DNA of 64,000 nucleotides from assembly GCA_030867875.1 (NCBI GenBank), contig JAOWCC010001589.1:85211537-85275536 (forward strand), given 5' to 3'. Under the pieces are notes generated by a model. The model saw only the letters and a list, made by a program, of their open reading frames with translations, searched no databases and was not told where the DNA came from. The translations under genes were made by a program, and so were the position numbers. Numbering within the stretch: position 1 is the first letter of the stretch; each line of letters starts with the position of its first letter. Below are positions 11,101-20,360 of this stretch, piece after piece. Origin of the DNA: Actinernus sp. WN-2022. Taxonomy: Eukaryota; Cnidaria; Anthozoa; Actiniaria; Actinernidae.

Positions 11101-14100
11101 CATATTTTACATTACTACTACTGATACAACGTACTAGCCCCTCACGGCAAAATGGAACTGAAGCTCCATGGCGTTACTGTAAATGCACACAACAATTAAC
11201 ACAGTTCTGAAGGTTTATGAAAGTTTGTTCTCGAACCTATTAATTATTCATTAGATTTTTAGACAATCATTGAACTGCATATATTCTGTCATGTGTATAG
11301 GCTTTGATACGCCGGTGAAACACTGGTTCAAACTCACTAGTATTTGATCAGATTTCCAACACTAAGCCGGGATAGCTATTTCGTAATCATCATATTCATT
11401 AACCACTAACTACTTATAACACTTGACTCAGTGCTTAGAATGGGTACACGGATAAACTACAACTAAGTGAAGAAGTAAAGAACGACAGAGAAAGAAAAAG
11501 TGTACCTCCACTGGAGTTCGAACCTAGACCCTTCCCGACTGCTTGTACTAACTCTTGGCCACTACGCTACTGAATACACTAGTTGAATAGCCTACTTCCG
11601 CGATATGCTTTACTTGTCACGCACAAAGGTTTCAATACGAAAAGAAAAGAATAAATTTAATTTAGCACAAAGCCTCGTATTGAAACCTTTGTGCGTGACA
11701 AGTAAAGCATATCGCGGAAGTGGGCTATTGACTGTCAGCGAAAAAGAATAATAAGCCATCTATGGAATAATTATAGACAGCTAATACATGCTAATCATGT
11801 TTAAAAAGAAGCGTAAGTAAATTTTCGGTTTAGCCATTCCCTGGAGAAGCCATTTCAAACACTCATTCAGCGTGTTTCATCAGGTGATTCCAAATACCTC
11901 GAAAACAATAAAACCCTCGGGGCAGCGCCCCTCGTGTTTCATTAGTTTTCTCAGTATTTGAAACCCCTGATAAAACACTTGAATCCGTGTTTGAAATAGT
12001 ACTTAAAATGTAGTTTATTTGTAATCTGATTGGAAAAGAAGGTAAAAAAGTGAAGAAACCATTTCAATGTTGCGGCATGCCGAAAGGTAACCGTGCATAT
12101 CACATACATTTTTACATTGTCTGTACTCTTATTGATCATGGATTACGTCATAAAACAATTCAAACCTTAAGTGGAACGACGAGCGCAGTGAGTTTTGGAC
12201 ATTTTATGACGTCATCTATGATCAATAAAAGTACAGACAATGGCAAAATGTATGCGACTTGCGTTACAACAAACTATATTTCCGTTGTCCGATGGTGCTA
12301 GTCATATTGAGGTTATAGTTGAGTAGGTCCCTCGTGTACACAGAACTGATAAATATAATAATCAAACTTTATTCTGCCACCAGTTTATTGATTACAACTC
12401 TATGATTAAACGCTGTATTCATCCTGCAAATTTGTTTCAAATCGTAGCCACAGGAAGCCCAAAACCAATCCCAAGGATGGTAAGCCAAAAGCGGTCAGTT
12501 TCGGCCGAGTGTTGTAAAACCCAAACCACAGTAATTACTAAGCCAATCACGAGCAAGTAAAAACACAATGAGCCAATCACGAGCAAGTAAAAACACAATG
12601 AGCCAATCACGAGCAAGTAAAAACACAATGAGCCAATCACGAGCAAGTAAAAACACAATGAGCCAATCACGAGCAAGTAAAAACACAATGAGCCAATCAC
12701 GAGCAAGTAAAAACACAATGAGCCAATCACGAGCAAATAAAAACACAATGAGCCAATCACGGGAATTGATTGCGTGACTGCGTGACGGACAAAAATAAAT
12801 GTTTGGTTTTAATTTAGAACTTGATTGGCTGATTACAAAACATTATTCACAGCCAATAGAAAAGCTAAGTAAATGTAAAACCAATGCAATCAATCGAAAA
12901 CCGCTGTATTGATCATGACCATGAACCAGCAAGCGAGAAATCTGGGTTTTGTTGTTGTTACAAATGCAATCACTGCTTCATGTAAATTTGTTATAATAGA
13001 ACAGGTTTTGGATTGTGTTAGGGCTAGGTCGAGTGGGTCGGGCAATTTGGTCTATATATTATATTATATTCTTAGATTATTGGTAAATATTAATATTATA
13101 ATTTAGATATTATTAGTTTTTATATGTATCTTAAATGTTTATTTTTATTCTTTGCCTTTTTGTTGTCGGACGTTTTAAACATGAGCCTGTGGCTCGGATG
13201 TAAGGCTAACCTATCCCAAGTTTCGACATTAATAATTGTATTGTGTCATAGTATAGTATAGTATAGTATCATATCGTATCGAACCTCTCCCTCCCACGTG
13301 AAAGAAAATGACAATCCGTTTGATGTCGTACCTTTTGTGCACGCCGACTGCGGAGGGTGATGCTGTTTCCATGTCTTGTTTTTCCGGTAGATTTCCTCTC
13401 TATCCTGAAGAGCAATTGCATCAATGACAGGTTAGGAAGGAGATAGTCATTTGATTTACTCTTTCCCTCAGCACTAAACTATTAATCTCAACGAAAACAA
13501 AAGAATGAAACAAGAAACGAACTGATGCAAGAGTAAAGAGCCTCCGGACTCGTTGTAAATCGCAGAAAACAGTTCTAAGGCCCTGAGTACACGAAGGGAG
13601 GTTGATTCTATAACCCGACAACAATGCTGCTGGTCCTAGCACTAGGGCTATCTTCATTGTATTGTAATGCCTCGAGACTGTTTTTCATACTGATCACAAT
13701 GCTGCTGGTCCTAGCACTAGGGCTATCTTCATTGTATTGTAATCCCTCGAGACTGTTTTTCATACTGATAACAATGCTGCTGCTCAAAGCACTAGGGCTA
13801 TCTTCATTGTATTGTAATCCTTCGAGACCGTTTTTCATACTGATAACAATGCTGCTGCTCAAAGCACTAGGGCTATCTTCATTGTATTGTAATCGCTCGA
13901 GACTGTTTTTCATATTGATAAAAATGCTGCTGCTCAAAGCACTAGGGCTATCTTCATTGTATTTTAATCCCTCGAGACTGTTTTTCATATTGATACAATG
14001 CTGCTGCTCAAAGCACTAGGGCTATCTTCATTGTATTGTAATCCCTCGAGACTGTTTTTCATATTGATAACAATGCTGCCGAGTGGTCCTAGCACTAGGG

Positions 14101-17100
14101 CTATATCTTCATTGTATTGTAATCCCTCGAGACTGTTTTTCATATTGATAACAATGCTGCTGCTCAAAGCACTAGGGCTATCTTCATTGTATTTTAATCC
14201 CTCGAGACTGTTTTTCATATTGATACAATGCTGCTGCTCAAAGCACTAGGGCTATCTTCATTGTATTGTAATCCCTCGAGACTGTTTTTCATATTGATAA
14301 CAATGCTGCTGGTCCTAGCACTAGGGCTATATCTTCATTGTATTGTAATCCCTCGAGACTGTTTTTCATATTGATAACAATGCTGCTGCTCAAAGCACTA
14401 GGGCTATCTTCATTGTATTGTAATCCCTTGAGACTGTTTTTCATATTGATAACAATGCTGCTGCTCAAAGCACTAGGGCTATCTTCATTGTATTGTAATC
14501 CCTCGAGACTGTTTTGCATATTGACAACGATGCTGCTAGCACTAGGGCCTTCCTTCATGTAAACAGGTCCTAAATACACAGGGCTATATTCGCAATTCAA
14601 ACCAGCATGCCCGAGCAACTATCTGGTGGTCGGGTGACTTCGAAGAATAGGCCTTCCTAAATAACAGTATTGTTCCAATTGTCCTAATACAAACTACATT
14701 TAATTAACTGCCGAGCCCTCAGTTGTTAGCTCTAATTGTCTCCTCAATTTATACTTCCTTCAATAAACTTAAGCCTAGATCACACTAGCCTGGTTCACAC
14801 CCGGGGTTCGCACTAGCCTGGTTCGCACTAGCCTGGTTCGCACTAGCCTGGTTCGCACTAGCCTGGTTCGCACTAGCTTGGTTCGCATTAGCCTGGTTCG
14901 CACTAGCTTGGTTCGCACTAGCCTGGTTCGCACGAGCCTGGTTCGCACTAGCCTGGTTCGCACTAGCTTGGTTCGCACTAGCCTGGTTCGCACTAGCCTG
15001 GTTCGCACTAGCCTGGTTCGCACTAGCCTGGTTCGCACTAGCCTGGTTCGCACTAGCCTGGTTCGCACTAGCCTGGTTCGCACTAGTCTGGTTCGCACTA
15101 GCCTGGTTCGCACTAGCCTGGTTCACACTAGCTTGGTTCACACTAGCCTGGTTCACACTAGCCTGGTTCACACTAGCCTGGTTCACATTAGCCTGGTTCA
15201 CACTAGCTTGGTTCACATTAGCCTGGTTCACACTAGCCGTCTTTTCCAGAGTGGATTACTTATATACATCAAATCAAAAATGTGAAACACCGAATTGCAT
15301 TAACTAAACTTCGTATAAGTAATCATTGTTTGCAAATTGAAAGGGGACGATATTCAAGGCCCCCTAAAATCAGAGGAAAGGCAATGTCCAATATATGTTT
15401 AAAAGAAACTGAGGATGAAAGGCACTTTCTAATCCGATGCGCTAACAATTATGTACGGGACCATCTTATGGAATTAACAGAACAACTAGAACAAATCTTA
15501 CAGAAAAGCGTGAAAAGTTACAGTGAAGTAAAATTATTTCTACTTTTGATTGATCCATGCACCTAAGCCAATTCAAAATCTAGTTGCCAAGTTTATTTCG
15601 GAATGTCTCGAAATTAGAAATGATAACTGTTAGACTTGATTTAACCTAACGTATTCCATTTAGTACATCTGTGTAAATAGTATTTGGTTCGAGACGCACT
15701 GGCTGCGTGAAGATCCAAATAAAGATATGTCAGTTTCTGTGGCGGTACCGAGTTTTTCGTAAAAATACGTCGAATTCCGGGTTATAGACGATTCAGAATT
15801 GTAGATATAATAAGCCCCGTTGATCAATACAAACCACAGAATTTGCGTTTACATGAAGCTCGGACCGACTATCGTCTCTTCAGCAGAGATCAGCGAGTTG
15901 GCACAAGATTTCTATTACCCTCGAGGCGGTTTTTTTAACCGGACGAACGCGTTTGCGTCAATGCAGTTTATCGGCTCTCTTGGAGTTCCAAAGGTTTCTC
16001 AGGGCTTGGGCTGTTAAGTGTCCCCTATTTATTCTTTTTATTCTTCTTTATTATTAGTGGACACAGTCTTCCAAGATCTTATTCTGTCCGGATCAAAATC
16101 AGTGTCCAACTTCAGTCAGTGTGGAAATATAATTCATAATTTTGTTTTAAAAGAAGAAAAAGTAGGTGACTGACGGATTGCTATTCCAAAGTAAAGCAAT
16201 GCGATTAAAAAAGGAATCTCTGAACAGCGATGTACGAAAACCCTGATAAGTCGGACGAAGATTTAAATTACTGATGCGGAACTTCTAGTGCGGCCACTAG
16301 AGAAACAAACATAATGGCTTTGCGGAAAGTTGTAAGAACCATTTATACATTTATATACAAAAACTAGGTCACGACATTCCAGCCAGTATGAAATAGGAAG
16401 TAGGTTTAAAGAAATTAGCGCGACTTATAGTTGGGTCGGAGGTTTGGATCTGAATTGCAGCTAAGAATAAAACGTGTGGCGCGCCTCTGTACACCCTCTA
16501 GTAATTTAGTAGAGGTCCACATCAGCTTATAGCTGCCTGCTTTTAACCTGCTTTAACAAATAAAGGATGTATGTATGTATGTAGTATCCGATCTGCAAGA
16601 TATGCTGTGACGTCAACTCACAAACCATAGTAGTAGCAGAGGTATTTGTGTGCGGCAAACAGCAAGGAAAAAGTACATTTTAAAAGGGACCATTTTAGTT
16701 ACCCATCTAGATACTCTATCTGCGAAAGAGCAAAATCTCAAATGAAGGGGGAAGGGAAATATCTACCTCAAAATCCGAAACTGCCTTTTCAACTTTCAAA
16801 AATAAAACTGAAGCAAACGTGGCCCTCGACAAGGTGGAAATATATATTGCAGCTGGATTAAACATGTTCATTGTTTCGTTAGTTGCAGCCATTGTTACAA
16901 TAAGCAAATTGGTTTAGTTATTCCACATTTGAATAACTATTATTATTTTTGTCGAAACCAATGGCCTATAAAAATCGGAGTATTATTATAAAATTGATTA
17001 TTCCTTTTCTGAAATAGCTACTCTAATCAATTAATAAGGAAACTAGTTAATTTATCAAACATACAAACGACATATTCAAATCATACTAGTTTTTCTTTAC

Positions 17101-19038
17101 ATTCAAGAATATCATAGCAACCCAGAATTCCCAAGCGCAAATTTGATCATATGAGAAATCATGTCGTCTTCTGATAATAGTTTTTTTTTTATTTGGCACA
17201 AGAATACTGTGCGACATTTCTCTTAAATATTCATTCTCGCTTAAAAGGTTACGACTGAATATAATTACTTCGTGTTAAGTTTATTCGCTCCGAGTTACGA
17301 ATATCAATCATTGATCAATCAACGGTGAAGAAATATAGACAGTTCTACCAGCCCAAAAAATATAATTGAACGAACAGAATATATTCAAACATATGAATTA
17401 CAATTATCACAATGATCTAGACAAAAGATAATGGGGTGTTTAACCGAATGTCACGATTTGACTATTCGTGTGTTAGTGTTTTATATGCAGGATACATTGC
17501 TAGGAAATAAGAGAAACATTTAGAATTACTCAAGGTCTTTTAGGATGTTACAATCAATGGCTTAAAAGCAAAATCATTAGAACAAAGTAATAATGTACAC
17601 GATTACAGCACGTGCCATGTTATATATGCTATTTATTGTTTTCTGTTCTGCATACAGACAAATTATGCAAACTTTACTTGGTTCACGGAGCAGCTGTTTC
17701 GTTGACAAACACACATAATGCTAATATGTGAATTTGAATTTATAGACTTATTATGAAACCGAGCGAGCTATCATCATTTCAATAAAGCTGGTCGGCTTTG
17801 ATAATGGTCAACGAATCGAAACGAGAACAATATTATTTAACGTATGTGAATGATATTTCGCGTTCATAAATTGTGCTGTAATCGTATGAACAGCTTGTCG
17901 CAACCCTACATTTCGTAGCTATTAAAAAGCAGAACTTGTTTGGCATTTTATTCTATTCTCAAAGAAACCATGTCCAAAGCAAAATTTGTCAAAAACCTCA
18001 GTCTATTGTGTTGTCCACGTGTTTATGGACATTTACATTACAACATTCAGTTATAAAATATTTGACTATCAAAACAAAGTTTAGTTCCCATGTGTATGAA
18101 CGTCGTAATCGTCCTATGTGTCAATGTATGTGTGCATATACCAACCTACCATTGGTAAACGCATTTTGTAACTTCTAGTTTAATATTTGAAACACCCTTG
18201 TACTCCAGATAAAGTAGTTTTATCCCATTACTCTAACAATTCTGTATGCAAATTCCTACCTTTTATGGCATATTTAAGACAAAGTATAAAAAAAAAAACA
18301 CAAAACCTCGCGCTTCAAATTCGCGGGGGCTCATGCAATTTCCCACTGAACAGTGAATACCTTACATAGAATAACAAACAAACAAACCTCAATCCTTCTC
18401 TGGCCATTGTTGGGAAAAAGAGTAGGCAATTTTCTTGGTGTCGAGTGCTGAATTTGCTTTGTGTGATCATTAGAATTGCAAAACTCGACCGAATCTCGGC
18501 GCTCAATTTTGACAACAACAGATTTATAGTTTTGATTCATCATTTCAGTCGTCGATTCAGCCTCGCTCTCCTCTCTAGCCGGCGAACTCACAGCTTGCAC
18601 CTCTGTGTTCCCACTACTAGTTGTGGTGTTTTCGGTTGATTGCTTTGTGGTGTTATGCTCAGTTGTCTCTGGAGACGAGGTTTTAGGTTCTTCTTGCGAT
18701 TCCTTGTCACTATTTTGTGACAGCAATGCGGCTTTCATTGCTTGGTCTAGCAATATACCAGTTCTTTCTTCAGCTCGCGACTCGTCTGTGGCCTGTACAC
18801 GTAGATGGCCAACCCTTTGCCATATCGGTAAATTTTGATCCCTTCTCTGTTGCAACCACTTTTGGCGGTCTAGTCTTCTTTTCTGTCTTCTGGCATCCCA
18901 TTCTTGCGATAGCTTCATGACATGTAGTTCTCTCTGTCGTTTTTTTAGTCTCTCTAGCTCTGTAACTGTTCCTCTTCTCTTTGTGGTCAATGGTTTCTTC
19001 CCTCCGTGTTCGGTGAAGCCTTCGTTGGTATCGTTCAT
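4109..19038 (-). CDS. SAM-domain protein gene, six exons assembled, 3' end missing
   Basis: Exons read on the minus strand: 19038-18388, 13404-13332, 10710-10550, 7382-7304, 6117-5968 and 5199-4109. Junction phases are 0, 1, 0, 1, 1 and agree at every join, giving about 735 residues before the unfound 3' exons. The N-terminus is a strongly basic, coiled-coil-like region (E/R/K/Q-rich, with LERLKKRQRELH). The middle is low complexity. The C-terminal end of exon 6 (ANWTAKNVADFVAATDCA, then SASIFLEQ) is the first half of a SAM domain of the type found in polyhomeotic/Scm/SAMD proteins, which polymerise through it in chromatin repression. That functional link is family knowledge, not shown here. 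SAM helices 3-5 must lie in further exons. The exon 5 acceptor is the weakest junction. Confidence 0.7.
5462..5552. repeat. inverted repeat, 28-29 bp arms
   Basis: Arms around CCCTGATATTTTGTCC and its complement flank a 34-bp loop, within intron 5 of the SAM gene. It is short and palindromic like a small MITE; no target duplication could be set. The rest of 5200-5967 shows short AATAAT runs (5600-5616) and nothing coding. Confidence 0.6.
5968..6117 (-). CDS. SAM gene exon 5 (150 nt, acceptor tentative)
   Basis: Donor GGAGAAG|GTACGC in phase 1 fits exon 6 exactly. The peptide includes ESMSCGCTETCSAGIIG and a polar S/Q/T tail ending VETVKIIGE. The chosen acceptor (CCAAG|CTCTGG) is the only AG between the upstream in-frame stop and the exon and gives the required phase, but has no pyrimidine tract. 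A further exon or another boundary is possible. Confidence 0.5.
6170..6300. repeat. degenerate short tandem repeat (TTATTAGGAC-type)
   Basis: About eight imperfect copies of a 12-16 bp unit around TTATTAGGACGTTAT. It lies just upstream, in SAM-gene orientation, of exon 5. Confidence 0.6.
6487..6712. mobile_element. MITE-like element, about 60-bp TIRs
   Basis: The left end ATAGAGGTAATCGGCTAACG reappears inverted at the right end, and the homology continues through the TTGCCACCCAATTCAG segment for about 60 bp. The core is AT-rich. There is no coding capacity. The TIRs differ by small indels. Confidence 0.7.
7304..7382 (-). CDS. SAM gene exon 4 (79 nt)
   Basis: Acceptor TTCCAATAG|CCCTT and strong donor GACTAG|GTACGT. 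It encodes LLLLAAAPVRFEDVIREGG plus flanking residues, entering in phase 0 and leaving in phase 1. Both phases agree with its neighbours. Confidence 0.65.
7503..9835. mobile_element. TIR element with internally amplified left terminal repeat
   Basis: The left end (GCCTGGTTCACACTAGCG from 7503) and about 85 bp inside it match, inverted, the right end at about 9750-9835 (CACTAGCGATATCAGC on the minus strand, then the same ACATACGCAGACGCAGTG and GGTACTTGTTC blocks). The inner part of the left terminal repeat is repeated about 28 times to form the 78-bp satellite. It sits in intron 3 of the SAM gene. No transposase is seen. Confidence 0.7.
7527..9750 (+). repeat. 78-bp satellite, about 28 monomers, with a 312-bp higher-order repeat
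   Basis: Monomer: CTCACACTAGTGGCATAAGT, then an ACAACCAACATACGCAGA block, then GCAGTGAATGCATTGATCAT and GCGGTACTTGTTCTTAT. Two main types alternate (GACATAAGCGC versus GGCATAAGTAC) together with marker variants CACAGCCG, GCAGATG and GTAGACG. From about 7977 to 8912 they recur as a four-monomer unit of 312 bp, three times. Monomers after 9370 are more diverged. Confidence 0.9.
9969..10549. repeat. 21-bp tandem array touching a 5' splice site
   Basis: About 27 copies of CATTCTACACGTGATCTAAGT with changes (ACCCGTG, GCGCGATCTCAG) and some 8-bp insertions. Many units contain CACGTG. The last unit at 10529-10549 contains the donor of SAM-gene exon 3, so the intron begins inside the array. Confidence 0.85.
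10550..10710 (-). CDS. SAM gene exon 3 (161 nt)
   Basis: Acceptor CTCTTGATCAG|AACC and donor GCTGAG|GTTAG. Only one frame is open, entering in phase 1 and leaving in phase 0. The peptide starts PYVAAYQQLMKMVHSQNQS and ends in an acidic GIQPEEAE. The 21-bp tandem array starts inside the intron at the donor itself. Confidence 0.75.
10711..11479. other. intron of the SAM gene; no feature seen
   Basis: This intronic stretch has a 60-codon open frame at 10741-10923 without a domain. Nothing else is supported. Confidence 0.5.
11480..11585 (-). mobile_element. tRNA-derived SINE head
   Basis: On the minus strand an A-box TAGCGTAGTGGCCAAGAG (near 11571-11554) and a perfect-looking B-box GGTTCGAACTCC (11524-11513) are 30 bp apart, as in tRNA-derived polymerase III promoters. 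The region cannot fold as a full tRNA and continues as A/G-rich sequence. Confidence 0.55.
11587..11728. repeat. foldback repeat with about 50-bp arms
   Basis: The arms, which include CCGCGATATGCTTTACTTG and CACGCACAAAGGTTTCAATA, are almost exact inverted copies around a short AT-rich loop. It lies directly beside the SINE. It is probably a MITE. Confidence 0.75.
12100..12257. mobile_element. MITE with TGACGTCA motif
   Basis: Imperfect inverted arms: ACATTTTTACATTGTCTGTAC on the left against a GTACAGACAATGGCAAAATGT type right end. Inner arms carry TTGATCAT and a CRE-like TGACGTCA (12208-12215; TACGTCAT in the left arm). No coding capacity. Confidence 0.65.
12541..12765. repeat. 30-bp perfect tandem repeat carrying a CCAAT box in each unit
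   Basis: Seven nearly identical units of AGCCAATCACGAGCAAGTAA plus AAACACAATG, and a partial eighth. Every unit has AGCCAATCA, a good NF-Y (CCAAT-box) match, spaced exactly 30 bp. ATTGGC motifs continue to about 12870. Open frames through the array on both strands are artefacts of a 30-bp period. Confidence 0.9.
13332..13404 (-). CDS. SAM gene exon 2 (73 nt)
   Basis: Bounded by a good acceptor (pyrimidine-rich, ending GCTCTTCAG|GATAG) and the donor AAAAG|GTACGA. It encodes DREEIYRKNKTWKQHH and eight more residues, and takes phase 0 to phase 1, which matches exon 1 and exon 3. It is too short to appear as an open frame on its own. Confidence 0.7.
13622..14548. repeat. 75-bp tandem repeat, about 12 copies
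   Basis: Unit: CAATGCTGCTGCTCAAAGCA, CTAGGGCTATCTTCATTGTA, TTGTAATCCCTCGAGACTGT, TTTTCATATTGATAA. Copies differ by GGTCCTAG or GCTCAAAG near the start and by 1-4 bp indels. The period is a multiple of three, so long frames exist on both strands; they carry no domain. It lies in intron 1 of the SAM gene. Confidence 0.9.
14785..15236. repeat. 15-bp satellite, about 30 copies
   Basis: Unit CACTAGCCTGGTTCG repeated head to tail. Toward the right the unit becomes CACTAGCCTGGTTCA, and single-base variants (CTTGG, CATTAG, CACGAG) are shared by neighbouring units. All six frames are open through the array as repeat artefacts (RTRLV or NQASA pentapeptides). Confidence 0.92.
15285..15735 (+). mobile_element. 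5'-truncated LINE, C-terminal tail only
   Basis: The frame to 15566 reads ALTKLRISNHCLQIERGRYS then a CLKETEDERHFLIRC zinc-knuckle-like tail, the conserved C-terminus that follows the reverse transcriptase in many non-LTR retrotransposons. The first residues are a 5' truncation point. The same TKLRISNHCLQIE phrase occurs in the LINE at 25.3-26.7 kb, so both belong to one family. The non-coding tail runs to AATAAAG near 15720. Confidence 0.7.
15736..18387. other. intron 1 of the SAM gene; possible old LINE tail, otherwise empty
   Basis: Bases 16440-16590 end in AAATAAAGGATGTATGTATGTATG, a microsatellite-like tail typical of CR1/L2-type LINE 3' ends, but no coding part is recognisable. From 16600 to 18387 the DNA is AT-rich. 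The open frames at 16646, 17936 and 18187 have no domain. Confidence 0.4.
18388..19038 (-). CDS. SAM gene exon 1 (start codon)
   Basis: ATG at 19038-19036 begins 217 codons ending in phase 0 at the donor ATTGAG|GTTTGT. Residues 20-75 are very rich in R, K, E, Q and W and look like a long charged helix. Residues 110-180 are S/T/E-rich and disordered. The frame stays open for 14 further codons upstream of the ATG, up to a TGA, so an upstream start or acceptor is possible, but no in-frame upstream ATG exists. Confidence 0.75.
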
Positions 19039-19488
19039 CTCCGAGGTAATAAAGTGTTTCAGCAGCCAAAATCTAAATCACTCGCGTATTTTCTTTTTTT
19101 CCCATGAACACTGTACTTTCAGAAAAATAAATTGTATTGTTGTAATCTGCTTTAATTATGCACATATAGATGAGTAGAGGGACAATCTTCTGAATAAATA
19201 ATTACTCAGCTACGACATCTTTCCCTTTAAAGAGGTCCAGAAATACGACGTACTATCAAATTACATCATCAAATCAATTTCTTTTGCTCTTAGAAACCAA
19301 ATTCGATCCCCGTAAATGAATCTTTCAACTTTAGATTTCAAAACACGGTTCCTGCAATTTGCTCCGAGCGCCACTATTCCTGTCAATCTCAGGCTGTGAA
19401 TATTCATAACGCGTGTAATGTCAAATATAGACTGCTTGGGGGTTTTGAGGTAGCTTGGTATTGCGGTAATTAACTCTAATGATTACTT

Positions 19489-19546
19489 ATGCAAATACCT
19501 TCAGTCGGCTGGCTGTAGAACTTTAACGGGCATATTTATATAAACT
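19489..19546 (-). promoter_or_regulatory. candidate TATA box and octamer upstream of the SAM gene
   Basis: On the minus strand TTTATATAAATA (about 19545-19534) is a TATA-like element about 500 bp upstream of the exon 1 ATG. ATGCAAAT (19489-19496, plus strand) is an octamer match. This is motif evidence only. Confidence 0.25.
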
Positions 19547-20032
19547 CGAGCGGATTTTGCAATTTTAATCAATCTACAGACTTATGCCGGCGGCGAGAGT
19601 AAATTAGAAAATACTAGCCAAAAATTAAAAGCGAAAAACTATAAATGGCTGTGGGGCCTAAATATAGTTAGTTGATCCCTGTCAGGCCAGAAAACTAATA
19701 AAAACAAGACTGACAATACTATACTTTAAAATATGAATATGACACTTGATGACACTGCAACACAACGACTTATGAAATCTTCAACGATAACTTGCCAAAC
19801 AGGAAAGCGAAGAGAGAGGGAATTTACTCATAACTTGTAAATTCATCATGTTACTGCCACTAGAAACCGTAAAATAAACAGTTGTCGGGATGAAGGATCA
19901 ACAACGAACGCAAGTGAGATGATAGTGAAGCATTTTGATAAATATACCCGATCTGTCTTACATCTAGCCTGCGAATACAGCCCCTCTCAAGTTTGTGTTA
20001 CCTTCAAACTTAAGAATACAGAATTATCTTAT
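19547..20032. other. intergenic; no feature seen
   Basis: AT-rich DNA upstream of the SAM gene, with no open frame of note. Confidence 0.5.
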
Positions 20033-20360
20033 ATAGAGTACCGAAGTGTGACGTCACAAATTTGCAAAATTTAAGATGTAGAATTTTCGGACCACCGATT
20101 CGGAAAGAGCAATATAAAAGAACATTACATACCAAAAATTAGGTGTATACGTTGAAAAGCGGCTGAGATATGGGCATTGGAATATATAATTTTCTTTAAC
20201 AAATCACTTTAGGAGCCTGCCCATATCTTGGCCGCTTTTCAACGAATACACCTCATTTTCGGTATGTAATGTTCTTTCATATTGCACTTTCCGAATCGGT
20301 GGTCAAATGTTCTTAAAACGACAATTTATTGTTTATGACGTCATCACTTCGGTACTCTAT
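20033..20360. mobile_element. 328-bp MITE with CRE-containing ends
   Basis: Terminal inverted repeats ATAGAGTACCGAAGTG and CACTTCGGTACTCTAT are followed inward on both sides by TGACGTCA, and further inner arms match (CGATTCGGAAAG, CATTACATACC, TTGAAAAGCGGC). Arm identity is high over about 150 bp. No protein is encoded. Confidence 0.85.

Noticed and set aside
12437..12777. Open frames of 69-107 codons through the 30-bp array on both strands
   Set aside because: The unit length is divisible by three and free of stops, so all copies stay open; the peptides are simple repeats without start context or domain.
13421..14618. Several 74-131 codon frames in the 75-bp array
   Set aside because: Same artefact: a 75-bp period keeps both strands open, and indels break the frames between blocks.
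2805..15236. A rule that array periods are multiples of three (15, 21, 30, 75, 78), hinting at coding origin
   Set aside because: The 31-bp array, the 52-56 bp array and the variable 62.7-kb array break the pattern, and none of the arrays has a start codon context, domain or strand preference.
14775..15285. Frames of 112-148 codons encoding RTRLV or NQASA repeats
   Set aside because: Products of a 15-bp satellite; opposite strands are equally open.
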